Of a stretch of DNA of 12,821 bases, positions 1 to 6,986 are shown in pieces. A model generated the notes under the pieces. The model saw only the letters and a list, made by a program, of their open reading frames with translations, was not told the origin of the DNA and did not search any database. How positions within the stretch are numbered: position 1 is the first letter of the stretch; every line of letters starts with the position of its first letter. Origin of the DNA: JAATGI01 sp050729815 (lineage in GTDB: Bacteria; Pseudomonadota; Alphaproteobacteria; ATCC43930; CGMCC-115725); NCBI GenBank assembly GCA_050729815.1, contig JBOHLV010000108.1, positions 1-12,821 of the forward strand, given 5' to 3'. The position numbers and the translations under genes are program-made.

Positions 1-1209
1 AATGGCCAGTATCTTGTTGCGATCCTGCAGCAGGGTCACGTCATCGAGCGGGTTGCCGTCGATCACCAACAAGTCGGCGAGGAATCCCGGCTTCACCTGG
101 CCCAGTTTGTCGCCGCCGAACGCTTCGCCGCCATAGGCGGTGGCGGCGCGCAACGCCTCCCATGGCTCGAACCCGAAGAGATTGACGAAATGGTCGAGGT
201 CGCGGGCGTCGGTGCCGTGCGGCAGCCAGGCGAAGCCGTAATCACCGAACGGCAGCACCCGGATGCCGGCCTTATGCATCTTGGTCATGGTGGCGATGCC
301 GGCTTCGAGCTCGCGCTTGTTGCCGATCGTCTCGGCGACGCTGGTATCGATGCCGAAATCGCCGGCCTCATAGGTCGTGTTATAGCGCGCCGCGATGGCG
401 GGCGAGACCCAGTGCTTGTCCTTGACCTTGGCGAGTTGCTCGATCGTCGCGTCGCTGGCGAACGTCGCATGATAGATGAACTCGACGCCGTATTTGATGC
501 ACTGGCGCACGCCGGAATCGGCATGGGCATGGGCGGCAAGGCGCTTGCCGAGGTTGAGCGTCGTTTCGCAGATCGCCCGCACCTCCTCCTCCGTCATCGG
601 GTTGATGTCGGCCGCCATTTGCGGATAACAGAAGGAATCGCCGGAATTGTTGAACTTCACCATGTCGACGCCTTCGCGGACCATGGTACGGATCTCACGG
701 CGGAACTCGTCGGGGCCGTCACAGATGATCGAGATGCCGGGAATGTCGCGGCCGAGCTTGCGTTCGTCGGCGAGGCCGCCGGTCACGGTGAATTCCGGCG
801 TCGCGGCGCGCATGCGCGGCCCCTCTAGCCGGCCGGCATTGATCTCGTTGCGGATCACGATGTCGAGGCGCGGCTTCGCCGAGGCGGCGCCGATCACCGC
901 GGTGAAGCCGCAATCGAGCAACAGCTTCGCATTATAGGAGCAATGCAGCACATGTTCCTCGAGCGGCAGGGAAGCGAGCTCGGCCGTGCTGCGGCCGTTC
1001 GTGTAGGAAAGGTGGCTGTGCGTCGAGCACAGGCCCGGCATCAGCGTGGCGCCGCCGCCATTGATCACGGTGGCGCCGTCGCGCGGCAGCTTGCCCGATC
1101 CTTGCGCCACCGCCTCGATGCGGTTGCCCTGAATCAAGGCTTCGCCGGGATGTAGCTTCGGGCTGGTGCCGTCGAAAATCTGGACATTGGTGAATAGCGT
1201 GTTGGGCAT
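1..1209 (-). CDS. Amidohydrolase family protein (imidazolonepropionase-like, COG1228 type), 3' end cut by window edge
   Basis: Metal-dependent hydrolase of the amidohydrolase superfamily, likely cytoplasmic (no signal peptide), cleaving an amide, lactam or ester bond in an unidentified substrate. 403 codons are visible, starting at the ATG at 1209, which has a strong AGGAGGA site at 1216-1222. Residues 1-60 form the usual N-terminal beta-sandwich, ending in MPGLCSTHSH. The metal-ligand set can be read: H64 and H66 (HxH), K185 in VKF (the carboxylated-lysine position), H227/H229 in AAHAHA, H247 in IYHATF and D323 in PFGDYG, followed by the PHGT motif. The tail GFLADLLVIDGNPLDD shows that only about 10-20 residues lie outside the window. 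It is third in the leftward operon, 32 nt after the DUF1636 gene. The acid before HxH is Thr here rather than the more usual Asp. Family assignment is firm; the substrate is unknown. Confidence 0.9.
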   Translation of the reverse strand, partial: MPNTLFTNVQIFDGTSPKLHPGEALIQGNRIEAVAQGSGKLPRDGATVINGGGATLMPGLCSTHSHLSYTNGRSTAELASLPLEEHVLHCSYNAKLLLDCGFTAVIGAASAKPRLDIVIRNEINAGRLEGPRMRAATPEFTVTGGLADERKLGRDIPGISIICDGPDEFRREIRTMVREGVDMVKFNNSGDSFCYPQMAADINPMTEEEVRAICETTLNLGKRLAAHAHADSGVRQCIKYGVEFIYHATFASDATIEQLAKVKDKHWVSPAIAARYNTTYEAGDFGIDTSVAETIGNKRELEAGIATMTKMHKAGIRVLPFGDYGFAWLPHGTDARDLDHFVNLFGFEPWEALRAATAYGGEAFGGDKLGQVKPGFLADLLVIDGNPLDDVTLLQDRNKILAI

Positions 1210-1241
1210 GGTCGTTCCTCCTGTTCTTGGGTTTCGACTAT

Positions 1242-1634
1242 TCATCGCGATGGTTGGGTTGCCGCCCCGCCGATCGAGGGCGGGGTTCGCATCGTGACCT
1301 TGTCGCGCAGTCGCGCGGGCCACCGCTCCACCGGCACGTCGCCATCGACACTTTCGGCATAGGCGAGGAATAGATCGACGACCGCCGGCGCATCGGCCGG
1401 CGTCAGGCGGCCGAGCCGAAAGCCGTGCTTGCGCGGCTCACGCAGAGCGACATTGCAGGGCGACGGACAGCCATTGAGGCACATGACGACACGCTGGAGC
1501 GCGCTCGACGTCGCGGCGAAATCCTTCAGCCGGTCCGAAATGGCATCCGCCAACTGGCGGCCGAGCGTGCGGTCCCCGCCACCGACCGGCCGGTCACGCA
1601 CGCAAGTCTCGCACACATAGAGCCGAGCCGTCAC
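1242..1634 (-). CDS. DUF1636 family protein, putative Fe-S / thioredoxin-like ferredoxin
   Basis: 130-aa cysteine-rich protein of the DUF1636 family. Its biochemical role is not established. The cysteines are C8 and C11 in CETC near the N terminus, and C52, C56 and C60 in CLNGCPSPC. This layout resembles thioredoxin-fold [2Fe-2S] ferredoxins, so iron-sulfur or other metal binding is inferred. The C-terminal half includes a Pro/Ala-rich helix region and the RWPARLRDKV segment typical of the family. The start is a GTG at 1634 that overlaps the TGA of the upstream GntR gene (GTGA, 1631-1634). A G-rich stretch (GGGGGG, complement of 1641-1646) lies just before it, so translation is probably coupled to the regulator gene. 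The family is often seen near cobalamin or metal genes; its place between a GntR regulator and an amidohydrolase is less expected. Confidence 0.85.
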   Translation of the reverse strand: MTARLYVCETCVRDRPVGGGDRTLGRQLADAISDRLKDFAATSSALQRVVMCLNGCPSPCNVALREPRKHGFRLGRLTPADAPAVVDLFLAYAESVDGDVPVERWPARLRDKVTMRTPPSIGGAATQPSR

Positions 1635-2338
1635 CGTGATCCCCCCGCGCGCGGCTCGAACATGTTGCGGCAGATATGGCGCAGATGGCCGATCATCGCC
1701 GCCCGCGCCCGTGCCGGATCGCGATCGCGCAGCGCGGCCATGATCCGGCGATGCTCACGCTGATAGGCGGCGCGGCGCTGTGCCGTCATGCTGCGTTCCT
1801 TGAGCTTGCCCCACTCCGCCTCGCGGCGCAGCAGGCTCACGCGGCCATAAATGCCGATCAGGAAATGATTGTGCGTCGCGGCGACAATCGCCTCATGGAA
1901 GGCATTGTCGTGGCGCTCGAATGCCTCGATCGACGGCGCCGCCTCGGCACTGGCGAGATGACGCTCGATCCGCTCGAGATCGAAATCCGTCGCCTTGGTG
2001 ACGACGATCTCGGCCAGCGCCGGCTCGATCAAAAGCCGCGCCTCCATCAGTTCCGCGGGACTGGTATCAAGCGGCGCTTCGGCGAGCGGATCGACGGCCT
2101 CGCGCGGCGCCGGGTCGATGATGAACGTGCCGCGACCGACGAAGCGCGCGATGCGGCCCTCCGTCTCCAGCGCCGCCAACGTCCGGCGCACCGTGCTTCT
2201 GGCCAGCATAAAGCGGTCGACGAGTTCGCGTTCGGTCGGCAACTGTTCACCCGGCCGCAAGGCGCCATTTGCGATGCCTTGCAGGACGAAATCGCGCAAG
2301 CGAACGGCGCCGGCGCGCGAAGCCGAGCGATCCAACAT
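1631..2338 (-). CDS. GntR family transcriptional regulator, FadR/FCD subfamily
   Basis: DNA-binding regulator, 235 aa from the ATG at 2338, which has GGAGGAAAC (complement of about 2342-2350) just upstream. An open frame continues to 2437 but the extra residues look non-coding. Residues 11-75 form the GntR winged helix (LRPGEQLPTERELVDRF, then ARSTVRRTLAALETEG and the RFVGRGTFI wing). Residues 95-225 form an all-helical FCD ligand domain with the usual metal-ligand pattern D144, H148 (ERHDNAFHEA), H196 and H218. Such regulators usually repress neighbouring catabolic genes until a sugar acid or other carboxylate binds. It heads a leftward operon and diverges from the FAH/transporter operon, so the 2339-2507 gap is its most likely operator region, controlling both arms and itself. 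The effector cannot be told from sequence. Confidence 0.92.
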   Translation of the reverse strand: MLDRSASRAGAVRLRDFVLQGIANGALRPGEQLPTERELVDRFMLARSTVRRTLAALETEGRIARFVGRGTFIIDPAPREAVDPLAEAPLDTSPAELMEARLLIEPALAEIVVTKATDFDLERIERHLASAEAAPSIEAFERHDNAFHEAIVAATHNHFLIGIYGRVSLLRREAEWGKLKERSMTAQRRAAYQREHRRIMAALRDRDPARARAAMIGHLRHICRNMFEPRAGGSR

Positions 2339-2507
2339 CAAGTTTCCTCCGCCCGCGTCCTCTCGCGCCACAACGGGACACGGCAGGCTTAATGACGAAA
2401 CGGAACCAATGATGACCAATTTTTCTCCAATTGACAAGAAGGTTCAGATTGGCTCCATTGTTGGTAACGAACAGCCGGTGAAATTCGCCGCGCGGGAGGA
2501 ATTTCGG
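2339..2507. promoter_or_regulatory. Divergent intergenic control region with phased CCAAT/ATTGG elements
   Basis: 169 bp between the divergent GntR and FAH starts; line 2401-2460 has 25 G/C of 60, far lower than the coding DNA. CCAAT occurs at 2406-2410, 2416-2420 and 2427-2431, and its inverse ATTGG at 2448-2452. The start-to-start spacings of 10, 11 and 21 bp put them on one face of the helix. A further dyad, TGTT N7 AACA, lies at 2459-2473. None matches the FadR-type consensus TNGTNNNACNA well. These are candidate operators for the adjacent GntR regulator; that assignment is inference. Confidence 0.45.
2431..2459 (+). promoter_or_regulatory. Putative sigma-70-type promoter of the FAH/transporter operon
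   Basis: A perfect TTGACA -35 box lies at 2431-2436, with a 17-bp spacer to a weak -10 candidate TCCATT (2454-2459; 3 of 6 matches to TATAAT). The -35 shares its first base with the third CCAAT, and the spacer contains ATTGG, so a protein bound to these elements would occlude polymerase. The start codon is about 45 bp downstream. The weak -10 means the exact promoter is uncertain. Confidence 0.4.
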
Positions 2508-3371
2508 GTGATCTTCTGTACCTATCGCGATGGGGACGGTGAGCGGATCGGCATCGTCGATCGCGATGCCGGCACGGTGGTGCCGGTCGCGTTCGAGGGC
2601 GACATGGTCGCGTTGATCCGGTGCCATGACCGCGCCGACCGGGTACCCAAGGCGTCGGCGCCCGCGACGCCGCTTCGCGACGCGCAATTGCTGGCGCCGC
2701 TGTCGCATCCGCGCCGCAATCTCTTCTGCGTCGGCAAGAATTATCGCGAGCACGCCCGCGAATTCAGCCGCAGCGGCTTCGATGCGAGCGCCCGGCAAAC
2801 CGAAGAAATTCCCGAATTTCCAATCATCTTCACCAAGCCGGCCAGCACCGTGATCGCGCCGGGCGCGGCGATCGAACGTCACGCGGACCTGACGAGCGAG
2901 CTCGACTACGAGGCCGAACTCGCCGTGATCATCGGCCGTGGCGGCCGTGGCATCGCCGCCGCCGACGCCCATGGCCACGTCTGGGGCTACACCATCGTCA
3001 ACGACGTGACCGCACGCGATCTGCAGAAGCGCCATCGACAATGGCTCATCGGCAAGTCGCTCGACGGCTTCTGTCCGATGGGGCCATGGATCGTTTCCGC
3101 CGACGAGATCGACGCCGGCAATCTCGACGTCAAGTGCTGGGTCAATGGCGAACTGCGCCAGGACGCGAACACGCGTGACATGATCTTCGACATTCCGACC
3201 CTCATCGCGACATTGTCGGCGGGCATCACGCTCGAACCGGGCGACATCATCGCCACCGGCACGCCGGCGGGTGTCGGCATCGGCTTCACACCGCCGCGAT
3301 TCCTGGCATCGGGAGACGAAATCCGTATCGCCATCGCCGGCATTGGCGAGCTTGTCAATAACGTGGCCTAA
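2508..3371 (+). CDS. Fumarylacetoacetate hydrolase (FAH) family protein
   Basis: 287-aa cytoplasmic enzyme of the FAH / 2-hydroxyhepta-2,4-diene-1,7-dioate isomerase family (COG0179), which hydrolyses or isomerises beta-diketo acids and 2-keto-4-enoates. The start is the GTG at 2508, seven bases after GGGAGGA (2494-2500). The open frame extends much further upstream, but the homologous N terminus begins here (FCTYRDGDGERIGIV). Motifs are FCVGKNYREHA at 73-83, FTKPASTV at 108-115, DYEAELAVIIG at 133-143 with metal ligands E135 and E137, NDVTARD at 165-171 with D166, and GDIIATGTPAGVG at 245-257. Length is normal for the family. It is the first gene of the transporter operon. In sugar-oxidation pathways, such enzymes cleave 2,4-diketo-3-deoxy sugar acids (as in non-phosphorylative rhamnose or fucose routes). 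That is a plausible role here, but aromatic-type substrates are not excluded. Confidence 0.93.
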   Translation: MIFCTYRDGDGERIGIVDRDAGTVVPVAFEGDMVALIRCHDRADRVPKASAPATPLRDAQLLAPLSHPRRNLFCVGKNYREHAREFSRSGFDASARQTEEIPEFPIIFTKPASTVIAPGAAIERHADLTSELDYEAELAVIIGRGGRGIAAADAHGHVWGYTIVNDVTARDLQKRHRQWLIGKSLDGFCPMGPWIVSADEIDAGNLDVKCWVNGELRQDANTRDMIFDIPTLIATLSAGITLEPGDIIATGTPAGVGIGFTPPRFLASGDEIRIAIAGIGELVNNVA

Positions 3372-3453
3372 ACTGATGGAAGGCGGTGGCGATGAGAAAC
3401 GGCAAGCCGTCTTCCGTGCGCGCAACATGATTAAAATTCGGAGGAAAATGCCT

Positions 3454-4479
3454 ATGAACAAACTGTTCGCCGTCGGGATCGCGGCATTGACACTATGGTC
3501 GGCATCGGCATTGGCCGCCGACCATTCGAACGTCGTCATCGGCCTATCGAACGGCTATTTCGGCACCGAATGGCGCAATCAGATGATCGCCGGCGCCAAG
3601 GCGCAATTCGCGAAGTACAAGGCGAAGGGCATGGCCGACAAGCTCGTCATCGAACAGGCCGGCGACGACACCAATCAGCAGATTCAAGACATCCGCAACA
3701 TGATCCAGCAGCATGTCTCGGTGATCATGGTCGACCCCAATTCCGCCACCTCCCTCAACGGCGTGTTCGCCGAGGCGCATCGCGCACATATCCCGGTTGT
3801 TTCCTTCGATCAGAAGGTCAGCAGCCCCTATGCCATCAATGTCGCCGTCAATCACCATGATTGGGGCCATCGTTATGCGGTGTGGCTGGCAAAAGCGCTG
3901 GACGGCAAGGGCAAGGTCGTGATGGTCGACGGCATTCCCGGCAACCCCGCTGCCGAGGCGCGGCGCAACGCGGCGCTCGAGGTGTTCGCCAAACATCCCG
4001 GCATTCATGTCGTCTGGAAGGGTTATGGCATGTGGAGCGAGGCCAAGGCGCAGGCGGTCATGTCGACCGTGCTGGCGTCGCAACCCCATATCGACGGCGT
4101 CTTCGTCGAGGATTCGATGGCTCTTGGAGTGATGCGCGCCTTCGAGAACGCCAACCGCAAAATTCCGACCATGACCGGCGAAACGCAGAAGGCCTTCCTC
4201 GGAGAATGGCAGAAGGAGCTGAAGAAGCAGCCGAACCTCAAGATCTTCGCCCAGGCCAACCCACCCGACATCAGCCGCACCGCGATGGGCATCGCCGTCC
4301 GCATCGCCGATGGCGAGAAGCTGAAACCGCTGCCGGACCATACCTATTATTATCCGATCTCGACCTTCGTCACCTCGAAGGACCTGGCCGCGACGCTCGC
4401 CAAGATGAAGGGCAAGCCCAACAGCTATTTCCTCGCCGCCTGGCTGTCGGAGCCGCAGCTTGACGCCCTGTTCCAGTAG
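3454..4479 (+). CDS. Periplasmic sugar-binding protein of a CUT2 (ribose/galactose-type) ABC transporter
   Basis: Substrate-binding protein, 341 aa, Peripla_BP_4/RbsB type. The N terminus is a clear Sec signal peptide (MNKLFAVGIAALTLWSASALA), probably cleaved after ALA at residue 21. The mature protein opens with VVIGLSNGYFGTEWRNQMIAGA, the typical first strand and helix. It continues with DTNQQIQDIRNMI (72-84), VSFDQ (116-120), a GIPGNPAAEARRNA hinge segment (160-173) and VFVEDSMALGVMRAF (217-230). ATG at 3454 is preferred over the in-frame ATG at 3448, because GGAGG at 3440-3444 lies 9 nt from the former but only 3 nt from the latter. It follows the FAH gene by 82 bp, and a strong hairpin follows its stop. 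The ligand is a sugar or polyol by family; it cannot be specified. Confidence 0.93.
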   Translation: MNKLFAVGIAALTLWSASALAADHSNVVIGLSNGYFGTEWRNQMIAGAKAQFAKYKAKGMADKLVIEQAGDDTNQQIQDIRNMIQQHVSVIMVDPNSATSLNGVFAEAHRAHIPVVSFDQKVSSPYAINVAVNHHDWGHRYAVWLAKALDGKGKVVMVDGIPGNPAAEARRNAALEVFAKHPGIHVVWKGYGMWSEAKAQAVMSTVLASQPHIDGVFVEDSMALGVMRAFENANRKIPTMTGETQKAFLGEWQKELKKQPNLKIFAQANPPDISRTAMGIAVRIADGEKLKPLPDHTYYYPISTFVTSKDLAATLAKMKGKPNSYFLAAWLSEPQLDALFQ

Positions 4480-4492
4480 TCTTTAGCGGAAA

Positions 4493-4529
4493 CGGTGGCA
4501 GAGGCGTGACGGATGCGCCCCTGCCACCG
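4493..4529 (+). other. Intergenic hairpin between binding-protein and ATPase genes (mRNA processing/stability element)
   Basis: The arms 4493-4506 (CGGTGGCAGAGGCG) and 4516-4529 (CGCCCCTGCCACCG) pair over 14 positions with a single A-C mismatch, around the 9-nt loop TGACGGATG. No T-run follows, so it is not a normal intrinsic terminator. Hairpins in this place in ABC operons commonly protect the upstream binding-protein mRNA or dampen expression of the membrane genes, giving excess binding protein; that role is inferred. The loop contains the ATG at 4513, which argues against that codon being the ATPase start. Confidence 0.6.
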
Positions 4530-4554
4530 CCCGGAAGCCGATCGAGAGTTCCAC

Positions 4555-6045
4555 GTGTCTATCCTCTTGGCCCGCGGCATCGTGAAACGGTTCGGCGGTG
4601 TCGTGGCGCTGAACGGCGCTGAGCTGGCGCTGTCGGCCGGCCGGGTCGTCGGCCTTCTCGGTGCGAACGGGTCGGGCAAATCCACACTGTCAGCGATTCT
4701 GGCCGGCGAGGCGACGCCTGACGAAGGCGAATTGCTCCTCGACGGCAAACCGATTGTCCATGCCTCGCCACGAGCGGCGCGCGGTCGCGGCATCGTCATC
4801 GCCCATCAGCATTCGAGCCTCGCCCCCGATTTGCCGGTCTGGGAGAATCTGTTTCTGGGCGTGGAGCGGCGCGATCGCTTCGGCCTCATAGACCGGCGCC
4901 GAAGTCGCACCGTCGCGGCCGAGGCGTTGGCGCGGCTCACGCCCGGCTTCGATATTGAACGGTTCGCGGCCGAGTTGTCGCCCGCCGAGCAGCAGATCGT
5001 GGAAATCACGCGCGCGATGCTGCGATCGCCGCGCATCCTCATCCTCGACGAGCCGACCGCCAGCCTCTCCCGGGCCGAGGTTGATCGCCTGTTTGTGGAG
5101 ATTCGCCGCGTCACCGCCGAGGGCGTCGCCACCATCTTCATCTCGCATCGCATGCCCGAAGTGGAATCGATCTGCGACGATGTCGTGGTACTGCGCAACG
5201 GACAGACCGTCGGGAGCTGGCCGGTCGGCGCGACGTTCGACCACGACCGGGTGCTGTCGCTAATGACCGGCGAAGTGGGCGTCGCGGCACGGGTGAGGCC
5301 GACACGCGCGATCGGGTCCGTCGTCCTTGACGCCACCGACCTCGCGGTGACGCCGGGGCGGGAAGGCGCGAGCTTCACCTTGAAGCGCGGCGAGATCGTC
5401 GGTCTCGCCGGACTACAGGGCCAGGGCCAGGAGGAAATCCTCGAGGCGCTGGCCGGTTGGCGCCATATCATCGCCGGCCAGCTCAAGATCGATGGCGCCC
5501 TACTGTCGCCGCGCCGGCCGCGCGACATGATTCGCCGCGGTGTCTGCCTGGTACCGGGCGACCGGCAGCATGAGGGTCTCTTCATCGGCCAGACCATTGA
5601 AGAGAATCTCGATTTTCCCATCGCCTGCTTCCGCCGCCGTCCGTGGTTGCTGCCGTTCGGGGCCATCCGCCGCGAAGCGCTGACGGTAATCCGGCAACTC
5701 GCCATCAAGGCGAGCGGCCCGACCCAGATCGTCGGCACACTGTCCGGCGGCAACCAGCAGAAGGTGGTGATCGGCAAATGGCTGCCGATGAAGGCGACGG
5801 TGCTGCTGTTGAGCGACCCCGCGAAGGGCGTCGATGTCCATGCCAAGGGCGAGATTTTTTCGGCGGTCGAGAATCTCGCCGCCGCGGGCGCGGCGGTGTT
5901 GCTCTACGCCTCCGATATTCAGGAGTTGCTCGGCCTTTGCGACCGCATCCTCGTCGTCTATGACGGCCGCATCGTCGGCGAATTCGCCGGCGCCACCGCG
6001 ACCGAATATGAGGTGCTGGCCGCGTCGTTCGGGCGCGCCGCATGA
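4555..6045 (+). CDS. Sugar ABC transporter ATP-binding protein, two fused NBDs (RbsA/MglA-like, CUT2)
   Basis: Energises uptake of the sugar bound by the upstream protein. From the GTG at 4555 it has 496 aa, the usual size; an ATG at 4513 in the same frame would add 14 unrelated residues and sits in a hairpin loop, so it is disfavoured, though the GTG has only a weak GAGAG site. NBD1 is intact: Walker A GANGSGKST (36-44), Q-loop AHQHSSLAP (84-91), signature LSPAEQQ (141-147), Walker B ILILDEP (161-167) and H-loop ISHR (196-199). NBD2 is degenerate: GLQGQGQEE (286-294) lacks the Walker A Lys. The signature LSGGNQQK (397-404) is good, but Walker B reads LLLSDPAKGVD (417-427), with Ser and Asp where Asp and Glu are expected. 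Only NBD1 probably hydrolyses ATP. Its TGA overlaps the start of the first permease gene (ATGA). Confidence 0.93.
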   Translation: MSILLARGIVKRFGGVVALNGAELALSAGRVVGLLGANGSGKSTLSAILAGEATPDEGELLLDGKPIVHASPRAARGRGIVIAHQHSSLAPDLPVWENLFLGVERRDRFGLIDRRRSRTVAAEALARLTPGFDIERFAAELSPAEQQIVEITRAMLRSPRILILDEPTASLSRAEVDRLFVEIRRVTAEGVATIFISHRMPEVESICDDVVVLRNGQTVGSWPVGATFDHDRVLSLMTGEVGVAARVRPTRAIGSVVLDATDLAVTPGREGASFTLKRGEIVGLAGLQGQGQEEILEALAGWRHIIAGQLKIDGALLSPRRPRDMIRRGVCLVPGDRQHEGLFIGQTIEENLDFPIACFRRRPWLLPFGAIRREALTVIRQLAIKASGPTQIVGTLSGGNQQKVVIGKWLPMKATVLLLSDPAKGVDVHAKGEIFSAVENLAAAGAAVLLYASDIQELLGLCDRILVVYDGRIVGEFAGATATEYEVLAASFGRAA

Positions 6046-6986
6046 CCGGCATGCGGACGATTCGCCATGCCGGGCTGCTGCCGAGCATCGGCATGCTGAT
6101 CGCCGCGTTCCTCATCAATGCCTGGCTTCAGCCCGACCTGCTGACGCACGAATCACTTTCGATCAACATCGCCACCTTCGCGCCGACCGTGCTGGTCAGC
6201 GCGGCCCAGGCGGTGATCGTGCTGACCGGCGAGCTCGATCTCTCCGTTGGCACCGGGGTCTCGATGCTGAATTGCGCGTTGGCGGCGTTTCCCGGGCTAG
6301 TCGGTTGGGGCGTCTGGCCTAGCGTCGCCGCGACCCTCGCCATCGCGCTCGTCGCGGGGGCGACGAACGGCATCCTGGTTGCCTTTCTGCGCTTGCCGTC
6401 GCTGATCGTTACCTTCGCGACGAGTGCGATCTGGTTCGGCGTCGCGCTGATCTTCCAGCCGCAGCCCGGCGGCAGCGTGCCGGAATCGTTTGGCGATTTC
6501 TATGCCAGCAGCATCCTCGGCGTCCCGGTCGCGCTGGTTCTGATTCTGGTCGCGCTCGGTGCCTGGTCGGCGCTGCAACGCCTGCCCATGGGCCGGCAAT
6601 TGCTCGCGGTCGGTAGCAACCCCTTAGCGACGTTCCATGCCGGCATCGATGTTCGCTGGGTCAAGTTCCGCGGCTATTGCATCGCCTGGTGTCTCGTCTA
6701 TCTCTCGTCGCTTGCCATCTCGGCACAGACCTTGTCGGGCGATTCCCGGCTCGGCCTGCCCTATACCCTCACCTCCATCGCCGCGGTGGTGATCGGCGGG
6801 ATCTCGCTGGCCGGCGGGCGCGGCTCCATCTGGGGCGCGGCGTTCGGCGCGCTGTCGCTGGGCCTCGTCGTCAATATCATCTATTTTGCCGGTATCCCGA
6901 GTATCTATCAGGAATTCTTCAAGGGCGTCGTGATCCTCATCGCCTTGAGCTTCACCTTCGTCGTCGGACGGCGACGGACGGCATGA
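6042..6986 (+). CDS. Sugar ABC transporter permease 1 (CUT2, BPD_transp_2)
   Basis: Inner-membrane permease, 314 aa and strongly hydrophobic, with roughly eight or more membrane segments expected (the first near 11-30). CUT2 hallmarks are TGELDLSVG at 62-70 (the GxDLSVG loop motif, here with Glu-Leu-Asp) and GGISLAGGRGS at 252-262, the conserved cytoplasmic loop that contacts the ATPase. Start ATG 6042 overlaps the ATPase stop codon as ATGA; a second in-frame ATG at 6051 is a possible alternative. Its stop in turn overlaps the next permease gene. It is divergent from the second permease, so the channel is probably a heterodimer, as in YtfT/YjfF-type systems. Confidence 0.93.
   Translation: MTGMRTIRHAGLLPSIGMLIAAFLINAWLQPDLLTHESLSINIATFAPTVLVSAAQAVIVLTGELDLSVGTGVSMLNCALAAFPGLVGWGVWPSVAATLAIALVAGATNGILVAFLRLPSLIVTFATSAIWFGVALIFQPQPGGSVPESFGDFYASSILGVPVALVLILVALGAWSALQRLPMGRQLLAVGSNPLATFHAGIDVRWVKFRGYCIAWCLVYLSSLAISAQTLSGDSRLGLPYTLTSIAAVVIGGISLAGGRGSIWGAAFGALSLGLVVNIIYFAGIPSIYQEFFKGVVILIALSFTFVVGRRRTA

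Noticed and set aside
1995..2507. N-terminal extension of the FAH gene in the same frame
   Set aside because: It runs antisense through the GntR gene and the promoter. Family homology and a good ribosome site both put the start at GTG 2508.
2247..3539. 430-codon minus-strand open frame opposite the FAH gene
   Set aside because: Antisense shadow of a well-supported enzyme gene; no ribosome site or recognisable domain, and it spans the divergent promoter.
3544..4341. 265-codon minus-strand open frame
   Set aside because: Antisense of the binding-protein gene; low-complexity Gly/Asp/Arg translation with no motif.
4493..4529. Rho-independent terminator after the binding-protein gene
   Set aside because: The stem is strong but is followed by GC-rich sequence with no T-run, and the downstream transporter genes must be expressed.
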